The notes beneath the pieces were generated by a model that saw nothing but the letters and a program-made list of their open reading frames with translations, did not search any database and was not told the origin of the DNA. A stretch of DNA of 64,000 bases, from positions 43,430 through 107,429 of the forward strand of contig NZ_BQUN01000209.1 in assembly GCF_026008495.1 (NCBI RefSeq), written 5' to 3'. Source of the stretch: Streptomyces sp. A012304. GTDB taxonomy: Bacteria > Actinomycetota > Actinomycetes > Streptomycetales > Streptomycetaceae. The position numbers and the translations under genes are program-made. Within the stretch, counting starts at the first letter, position 1. Every line of letters begins with the position of its first letter. This document shows positions 59,097 through 64,000 of this stretch, piece after piece.

Positions 59097-60234
59097 TTCC
59101 CTCCACGGCGAACAGTTGCTCCTCGACGTGGTCCAGTGCCAGCCGCAGCGCCCCCGTCGCCACGGCCGCCTCGCCGAGCAGCGACAGCGCCACCCTCGGC
59201 GGCCGCAGACAGTAACGCGCCAACTCCCGCCGCAGCGGATCCAGTACGCCGTCCAGCCCGGCCGCCCAGCCGCCGACCACCACCAACTCGGGGTCCAGGG
59301 CGAGCACCAGCGCGGCCACGTCGTGGACCAGCCGCTGGATGAAACGGTCCACGGCCGCCAGCGCCCGCTTCTCGCCCCCGCGGGCCCGCGCGAACACCGC
59401 GGCCACCGCCTGCTCGTCCAGCGGGTGCAGCGGTTCGTCCGTGGTGGACAGCAGTGTCTCCGGGGTCTCCTCCCGGCCCAGCAGATGCAGCGCGCCGATC
59501 TCCCCGGCCGCCCCGCCGTACCCCCGGTGCAGCCGGCCGCCGATCAGCGCACCGGCGCCCGGGCTCAGCCCGGCCAGGACGAACACCACGTCGTCGGACT
59601 CGGTGGCCGAGCCCTTCCAGTGCTCGGCCACGGCCGCCGCGTTGGCGTCGTTCTCCACCAGCACCGGGCACTTGAAGGAGCGGCTCAGCCGCTCGCCCAG
59701 CCGCAGCCCCGTCCACTCGGGCAACGCGGTGCCCAGCCGCACGGTGCCGTCCGCCTCCACGATCCCCGGCGTGCCCACGCCCACGGCCCGCAGCGAGCTG
59801 CGCGGGACGCCCGCCCGGCGCAGCAGCTCGGCCACGGCGGTGCGCAGCCGCTCCAGCCGCTCGTCGGCCGGCGCCGTCTCGTCGACGTCCTTGGCCTGCG
59901 CGCCCAGCACCCGCCCGTCCAGGTCGGCGAGGAGCGCGGCCACCCGGTGCGCCCCGATCTCCAGGCCCAGCAGATGACCGGCCTCGGCCCGGAACCGGAA
60001 CCGCCGCGCCGGCCGCCCCTGCCGCCGTGCCGCCCCCTCCTCGGCCGCCTTCTCGACGACGAGCCCGGCTGCGATGAGGTCCTCGACGACCCCCTCCACG
60101 GTCGGCCGGGACAGCCCCGTCACCCGGGTGATCTCCGTGAGTGTCGCGCAGTCGGCGGCACGCAACGCGTGCAGCACGACCGCGGAGTTGATCCTCCGCA
60201 GCAGCGAGGGATCCCCGCCGGTCAGCCGCCCCAC
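59080..60234 (-). CDS. ROK-family transcriptional regulator
   Basis: A 384-residue regulator with an N-terminal winged helix (LRAADCATLTEITRVTGLSR, PTVEGVVEDLIAAGLV) at about 22-60 and a ROK sugar-kinase fold. The kinase site is degenerate: LEIGAHRVAALLADLDG has lost the phosphate-binding GGT, and the zinc motif CxCGxxGC is replaced by GREETPETLLS after GEIGALHLL. It probably senses a sugar without phosphorylating it, or has no zinc at all. The stop codon lies in the first unit of the repeat array downstream, whose copies extend 430 bases. ATG or GTG start is not certain. Confidence 0.88.
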   Translation of the reverse strand: MGRLTGGDPSLLRRINSAVVLHALRAADCATLTEITRVTGLSRPTVEGVVEDLIAAGLVVEKAAEEGAARRQGRPARRFRFRAEAGHLLGLEIGAHRVAALLADLDGRVLGAQAKDVDETAPADERLERLRTAVAELLRRAGVPRSSLRAVGVGTPGIVEADGTVRLGTALPEWTGLRLGERLSRSFKCPVLVENDANAAAVAEHWKGSATESDDVVFVLAGLSPGAGALIGGRLHRGYGGAAGEIGALHLLGREETPETLLSTTDEPLHPLDEQAVAAVFARARGGEKRALAAVDRFIQRLVHDVAALVLALDPELVVVGGWAAGLDGVLDPLRRELARYCLRPPRVALSLLGEAAVATGALRLALDHVEEQLFAVEGTVTGR

Positions 60235-60331
60235 CGTCCGTCCTCCCAGCTCGTGCGCGTGTGGGCCGGATCGTACTCGGCGCGTCGCACCCCGGCGAGT
60301 GCCGCATCCGCACCGCCGGGAACGAGGTCCC

Positions 60332-60994
60332 TCAGCCCGTCCCCACGAACCCCGACTCGTACGCCGTGATCACCGCCTGTGTGCGGTCCCGCGCCCCCAG
60401 CTTCGCCAGCACCGCGCTGACGTGCGACTTGATCGTCTCGGTGCCGACCACGAGCCGCTGCGCGATCTCCGCGTTGGACAGTCCGCGCGCCATCAGCCGC
60501 AGCACCTCCGCCTCCCGCTCGGTCAGCCGCGCCCGCTCCAGCAGATCCCGGGCCGCGCGGTTGCCGGGGCCGGCGCCGTACTCGGCGGCGAGCTGCCGCA
60601 CCGACGCCGGGAACAGCAGCGACTCGCCCTCGGCGACCAGCCGCACCGCGTGCACGATCTCGGCGGGCCGGGCCCGCTTCAGCAGGAACCCGTCCGCGCC
60701 CGCCCGCAGCGCCTCGTACACGTACTCGTCGTTCTCGAAGGTCGTCACCACGAGGATCTTCGGCGGGCCGTCCACCGTCCGCAGCACCGCGCGCGTGGCC
60801 TCGATCCCGTCCATCAGCGGCATCCGCACGTCCATCGCGACCACATCGGGCCGCAGCTGCCGCACCAGCGGGATCACCGCCGCCCCGTCCGCCGCCTCCC
60901 CGACGACCTCGATGTCGGGCTGCGCCTCCAGCACGGCCCGCAGACCCGCGCGGACCAGGGGTTCGTCGTCGACGAGCAGTACGGTCACCGGCAT
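60332..60994 (-). CDS. LuxR/NarL-family response regulator
   Basis: A 220-residue response regulator. The receiver domain (residues 1-120) has the acidic pocket DDE at 9-11, phospho-acceptor Asp55 in AMDVRMP, Thr at VVTTF, and Lys105 near FLLKRARP. The LuxR HTH at about 152-210 reads LTEREAEVLRLMARGLSNAE, IAQRLVVGTETIKSHVSAVL. ATG is the start. It follows the histidine kinase gene by 14 bases in the same operon, divergent from an ABC exporter, which is its likely target. Confidence 0.94.
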   Translation of the reverse strand: MPVTVLLVDDEPLVRAGLRAVLEAQPDIEVVGEAADGAAVIPLVRQLRPDVVAMDVRMPLMDGIEATRAVLRTVDGPPKILVVTTFENDEYVYEALRAGADGFLLKRARPAEIVHAVRLVAEGESLLFPASVRQLAAEYGAGPGNRAARDLLERARLTEREAEVLRLMARGLSNAEIAQRLVVGTETIKSHVSAVLAKLGARDRTQAVITAYESGFVGTG

Positions 60995-61008
60995 CCGGCC
61001 AGCCTAGA

Positions 61009-62163
61009 TCAGCGCAGCGGCAGCTCCACACGCACCTGCCAGTCTCCTCCCTCCGGCCCGGTCCGCGCGCGCCCGCCGAGCAGGGCCGCCCGCTCACGGA
61101 TGCCGCGCAGCCCACTGCCCCGCCCGGGCCCGGGCGCCCCGCCGGTCAGCGGATTGCGGACCTCCAGGTCGAGGCTGCCGTCGCCGACCGCGACGCGGAC
61201 CCGGACGGGGACGGCTCCCGCGTGCCGCAGCACATTGGTCAGCGACTCCTGGAGGATGCGGTAGCCCTCGCGGGAGACCGGCGCGGGCACCCGGTCCAGC
61301 GGACCTGTCAGCTCCGCCTCGACCTTCGCGCCCGAGGCACGCGCGGACTCCAGCAGACGGTCGGCGTCCGTGAGCGTCGGCCGACTGCCCACCGGCCGCC
61401 GCGACTCGCGCAGGACGCCCAGCACGCGCTCCAGGTCCTCCAGGGCGGCCCGGCCCGTCTCCTCGATGGCGTCCAGGGCGCGGTCCGTGAACGCGGGATC
61501 GCCCGCCGCCCGCGCGGCGCCCGCCTGCACCACCGCCACGGTCAGCGCGTGGCCGATGGAGTCGTGCAGCTCACGGGCGATGCGATTGCGTTCCAGGAGC
61601 TGTTCGGCGCGCTCCTCGAGGGCGGTCATCCGCTCGGCCGCGGACGGGCCGAGCAGCCGCCGCGCGAGCACGGTCGCCAACGCGCCCAGGCCCACGACGA
61701 GTCCGTACAGCGCGAGGAGCGGAACCGGCACCAGGAGCAGGTACCCCGCGTGCGGTGTCGCCTCGGAGAGGACCGGGACGTCGTCGTGCGCGTGCCCGAG
61801 CGCCGTCGCGGCCAGCTCGTACGCGAGGATCGGCAGCCACACACACGCGAAGACGGTCACCGCCCCCAGCACCACGCGCACTTCCAGCCAGAGCACCGTC
61901 CGCAGCCGGTCCGGCCAGGCCGTCGCCGGCGTCACGGAGAACCCGGGGTCCTCCTCACCGGGCGTCAGCAGCAGCTGAGCCTGCACCCCCTCGCCCCTGC
62001 GCACCGCCGGGATCAGCCCGACCGGGAGCAGCGCCAGCGCGGGCACCCACGGCTTCGACGGGTCGATGAACATCCAGAGGCTCTGGATCAGCACCGGCAC
62101 CCACAGGTGCAGAAGTCGTGTGTATGTCGTCCCCCGCAGCAGCGGGCGCAGCAAGCGGCCCAT
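61009..62163 (-). CDS. two-component sensor histidine kinase (NarL-type)
   Basis: A 384-residue membrane kinase. About four helices lie in the N-terminal half (LLHLWVPVLIQSLWMFI, VPALALLPVGLIPAV, VTVFACVWLPILAYELA, YLLLVPVPLLALYGLVVGLG). The dimerisation H-box is ELHDSIGHALTVAVVQAGAA, with the phospho-His at about 215. The HATPase_c part has ILQESLTNVLRHAG (N-box) and GSGLRGIRERAALLGG (G-box). ATG MGRLLRPL is used; the ribosome site is poor. It pairs with the response regulator 14 bases downstream. The stimulus, perhaps a membrane-active agent, is not known. Confidence 0.9.
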   Translation of the reverse strand: MGRLLRPLLRGTTYTRLLHLWVPVLIQSLWMFIDPSKPWVPALALLPVGLIPAVRRGEGVQAQLLLTPGEEDPGFSVTPATAWPDRLRTVLWLEVRVVLGAVTVFACVWLPILAYELAATALGHAHDDVPVLSEATPHAGYLLLVPVPLLALYGLVVGLGALATVLARRLLGPSAAERMTALEERAEQLLERNRIARELHDSIGHALTVAVVQAGAARAAGDPAFTDRALDAIEETGRAALEDLERVLGVLRESRRPVGSRPTLTDADRLLESARASGAKVEAELTGPLDRVPAPVSREGYRILQESLTNVLRHAGAVPVRVRVAVGDGSLDLEVRNPLTGGAPGPGRGSGLRGIRERAALLGGRARTGPEGGDWQVRVELPLR

Positions 62164-62271
62164 GGGGACATCGTGGCAGCCGCCACCGACGAGGACCTCC
62201 CCCGAGCGGGGGAGCGGTCCTCCACCGGCGGGGGACGACCCGCCCCCGCACCGGCCGCCAGAGTGAGGGCC

Positions 62272-63198
62272 ATGACCAGCATCGACGTCCACGACCTCAC
62301 CAAGGAGTACGGCCCCCGGCGGGCCGTGGACCGGCTCACCTTCCGCGTCCCGCCCGGCCGCGTCACCGGCTTCCTCGGCCCCAACGGCGCAGGCAAGTCC
62401 ACCACCCTGCGCCTGGTCCTCGGCCTCGACCGGCCCACCTCCGGCACCGCCACCGTCGGCGGCCGGGCCTACGCCACCCTCAGCGAGCCCCTGCGGCACG
62501 TCGGCGCCCTGCTCGACGCGCAGGCCCCGCACGGCTCCCGCACCGGGCGCGACCATCTGCGTGCCCTGGCCGCGAGCAACCGCCTCCCCGTCCGCCGGGT
62601 CGACGAGGTGCTGGAGGAGACCGGCCTCGCGCCCGCCGCGCGCCGACGGGTCAAGACGTACTCCCTGGGCATGCGCCAGCGCCTCGGCATCGCCGCCGCG
62701 CTGCTCGGCGACCCCGAGGTGGTGCTGCTGGACGAGCCGTCCAACGGCCTGGACCCCGAGGGCATCGTGTGGATCCGCGGGCTGCTGCGCCGGCTCGCGG
62801 GGGAGGGGCGCACGGTGCTGGTCTCCAGCCATCTGATGAACGAGACCGCGTCCTTCGCCGACCACCTCGTGGTCCTCGGCCGGGGCCGCCTGCTGGCCGA
62901 CACCCCGATGCGGGACTTCATCGACGCGCGTGTGCGGCCCCGCGTGAGGGTCCGCACCACCGACCCGACCGCACTCGAGCAGGCCCTCGCCCGGCAGGGA
63001 CACGAGGTCGAGGAACACGCGGACGGGCACTGGACGGTCCACCACGCGCGCGTGGACGACATCGGCCGTCTCGCCGCCGAAGCGGGCGTCCCGCTGCTGG
63101 AACTGTCCACCGAGGAGGGCACCTTGGAGCAGGCCTACCTGGACCTGACCGCCACCGAAGCCGAGTTCACCGCACAGCACGAGGAGGCCCGACCGTGA
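62272..63198 (+). CDS. ABC transporter ATP-binding protein
   Basis: A 308-residue ABC ATPase. Walker A GPNGAGKST at about 37-45, the Q-loop LLDAQAPHG, signature YSLGMRQRLGIAAAL at about 127-141, Walker B EVVLLDEPSNGLDPEG, and switch His in SSHLMNE. This is the NatA/drug-exporter type (multidrug resistance or antimicrobial export). ATG is preceded by GTGAGGG. It overlaps the permease gene by four bases (GTGA) and is divergent from the two-component system, which very likely controls it. Confidence 0.94.
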   Translation: MTSIDVHDLTKEYGPRRAVDRLTFRVPPGRVTGFLGPNGAGKSTTLRLVLGLDRPTSGTATVGGRAYATLSEPLRHVGALLDAQAPHGSRTGRDHLRALAASNRLPVRRVDEVLEETGLAPAARRRVKTYSLGMRQRLGIAAALLGDPEVVLLDEPSNGLDPEGIVWIRGLLRRLAGEGRTVLVSSHLMNETASFADHLVVLGRGRLLADTPMRDFIDARVRPRVRVRTTDPTALEQALARQGHEVEEHADGHWTVHHARVDDIGRLAAEAGVPLLELSTEEGTLEQAYLDLTATEAEFTAQHEEARP

Positions 63199-63917
63199 GC
63201 TTCGCCCCCGCGTTCCACGCCGAGTGGATCAAGATCAGGACGCTGCGCGCGCAGCTCGGCGCCCTGGTCGCGATCCCCCTCGCCACCGTCGCCTTCTCCG
63301 CCCTCGCCACCGCCGACACCGACGGCGCCGACTTCGACCCGCTCTTCGCCGCTTTCTTCGGCGTGAGCTTCGGACAGATCGCGGCCATCGCCTTCGGGAC
63401 GACGGCGGTGTCGGCGGAGTTCCGGGGCGGCGCGCTGCGGGCGTCGCTGGCCGCGGTGCCCGGGCGGGTCCGCTGGTTCGCCGCCAAGCTGACGGCGATC
63501 GCCCTGCCCGTCCTGGCCGTCGGTCTGACCACCGGTTTCGCCACCCTCGCCGTGGGCGGCGCGGTCCTCGGGGAGGAGGCCGACGGGATCAGCACGGCCG
63601 AAGGCGTGCGCGCCGCCGTCGGCTGCGGCGTCTACCTCACGCTCATGGCTCTGTTCGCGGCCGGTCTGACGGCCGTCCTGCGCAGCGGGGTGTCGACGCT
63701 CAGCACCCTCATCCCGTTCCTGCTGATCGTTTCCTTCGTGGTCGGCGACATGTCGGGCAACGCCGCCGACTTCCTGCCCGACCGGGCGGGTCAGGTGGTG
63801 CTGCACGGGACATGGGACGGGGTCCTCGGACCGTGGACGGGCCTCGCGGTGACCGCGCTGTGGACGGCGGCGGCCCTCGCGGCGGGCGGGTGGCGGATAC
63901 ACCGCCGGGACGCCTGA
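63195..63917 (+). CDS. ABC-2-type transporter permease
   Basis: A 240-residue membrane protein with about six helices. It begins with the ABC-2 cytoplasmic motif FHAEWIKIRTLRAQLGALVA and shows SAEFRGGALRASLAAVPGRVRWFAAKL at about 75-101 between helices, and a final helix LAVTALWTAAALAAGGW. It pairs with the upstream ATPase to form an exporter, probably for an antibiotic, peptide or lipid-like compound. GTG start, overlapping the ATPase stop codon. Confidence 0.9.
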   Translation: MSFAPAFHAEWIKIRTLRAQLGALVAIPLATVAFSALATADTDGADFDPLFAAFFGVSFGQIAAIAFGTTAVSAEFRGGALRASLAAVPGRVRWFAAKLTAIALPVLAVGLTTGFATLAVGGAVLGEEADGISTAEGVRAAVGCGVYLTLMALFAAGLTAVLRSGVSTLSTLIPFLLIVSFVVGDMSGNAADFLPDRAGQVVLHGTWDGVLGPWTGLAVTALWTAAALAAGGWRIHRRDA

Positions 63918-63975
63918 GCGCGCCGGGCCCCTGACGGCCTGCCAATTGTCAGTGGTGGCCGCTTTACTGGATCAC

Positions 63976-64000
63976 ATGGACATCGCGCACTGGCTGACCA
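63976..64000 (+). CDS. start of a gene cut by the window end
   Basis: An ATG opens a frame MDIAHWLT that runs off the window. It lies 58 bases after the permease stop. The product cannot be identified from eight codons. Confidence 0.3.

Noticed and set aside
58649..59215. Plus-strand open frame through the tandem array, giving repeated MFSGPLRARC-type peptides
   Set aside because: It arises from the DNA repeat and runs antisense into the ROK gene; no start site or family supports it as a protein.
1..64000. tRNA or rRNA genes
   Set aside because: No stretch with clover-leaf features such as a GTTCGAATC-type T-loop in context, or conserved rRNA sequence, was noticed by eye; a covariance search would be decisive.

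Overview
The window looks like part of the linear chromosome of a Streptomyces species. It is very GC-rich, codon usage is strongly biased to G/C third positions, GTG starts are common, start and stop codons often overlap as GTGA or ATGA, and many families are typically streptomycete (SnoaL-type ECF sigma factor, duplicated TetR regulators, PHO-box phoD, DasR-type box, one TTA codon). The suite of ung, lnt, tuf3, sbcD/sbcC, phoD and sigJ resembles the arm-proximal core around tuf3 in S. coelicolor; that comparison is from memory. No rRNA, tRNA, CRISPR array or intact insertion sequence was recognised.

Layout. 0-5.5 kb: an MFS drug exporter divergent from two tandem TetR genes, a decayed hydratase gene, then a HipA_2-type kinase overlapping a DUF3037 gene. 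A second, broken copy of the start of the HipA_2 gene lies at the window start, so the exporter block is bracketed by direct repeats. 5.6-9.7 kb: two FabG-like reductases, a peptide-binding lipoprotein and ung. 9.9-17.6 kb: small proteins and lipoproteins, a Gfo/Idh/MocA oxidoreductase overlapping lnt tail to tail, a secreted SGNH hydrolase and uppP. 17.8-20 kb: a sugar-type oxidoreductase and PmoA-like pair behind a promoter with a LacI-type operator. 20-29.8 kb: HxlR regulator divergent from a thiolase, TVP38 protein, tuf3, a spermidine-synthase-like protein, an MFS exporter, two paralogous Pro/Gln-rich membrane proteins and a thioesterase.

29.8-33.3 kb is the most disturbed stretch: a frameshifted galU remnant abuts a frameshifted DUF721 remnant, followed by DUF4240 and SDR genes and about 0.77 kb without genes. 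33.3-43.7 kb: a sigma-like/zinc-finger/ricin-lectin fusion with a TTA codon, DedA, gamma carbonic anhydrase, a hexapeptide acyltransferase, EamA and XRE-cupin genes, a YbaK-like deacylase, a CDF exporter divergent from an ArsR repressor, a CoA-binding protein, a CysS-like orphan overlapping sixA, and a YigZ protein. 43.8-53.8 kb: sbcD-sbcC, two Lrp regulators each divergent from its likely target (rhodanese; a Cys/Met PLP enzyme), a DUF885 metallopeptidase and an ACT-GNAT acetyltransferase. 54-64 kb: phoD with a PHO box, an alpha/beta hydrolase divergent from sigJ, a GntR regulator behind a DasR-type box, a ROK regulator whose 3' end is copied in a tandem repeat array, and a LuxR-type two-component system divergent from an ABC exporter.

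Recurring themes are divergent regulator/target pairs with inverted repeats between them, and tandem copies of gene 3' ends downstream of two minus-strand genes (EamA and ROK). The strongest candidates for something undescribed are the HipA_2-DUF3037 module and its duplicated start, the sigma-like/lectin fusion under apparent bldA control, and the 3'-end repeat arrays.
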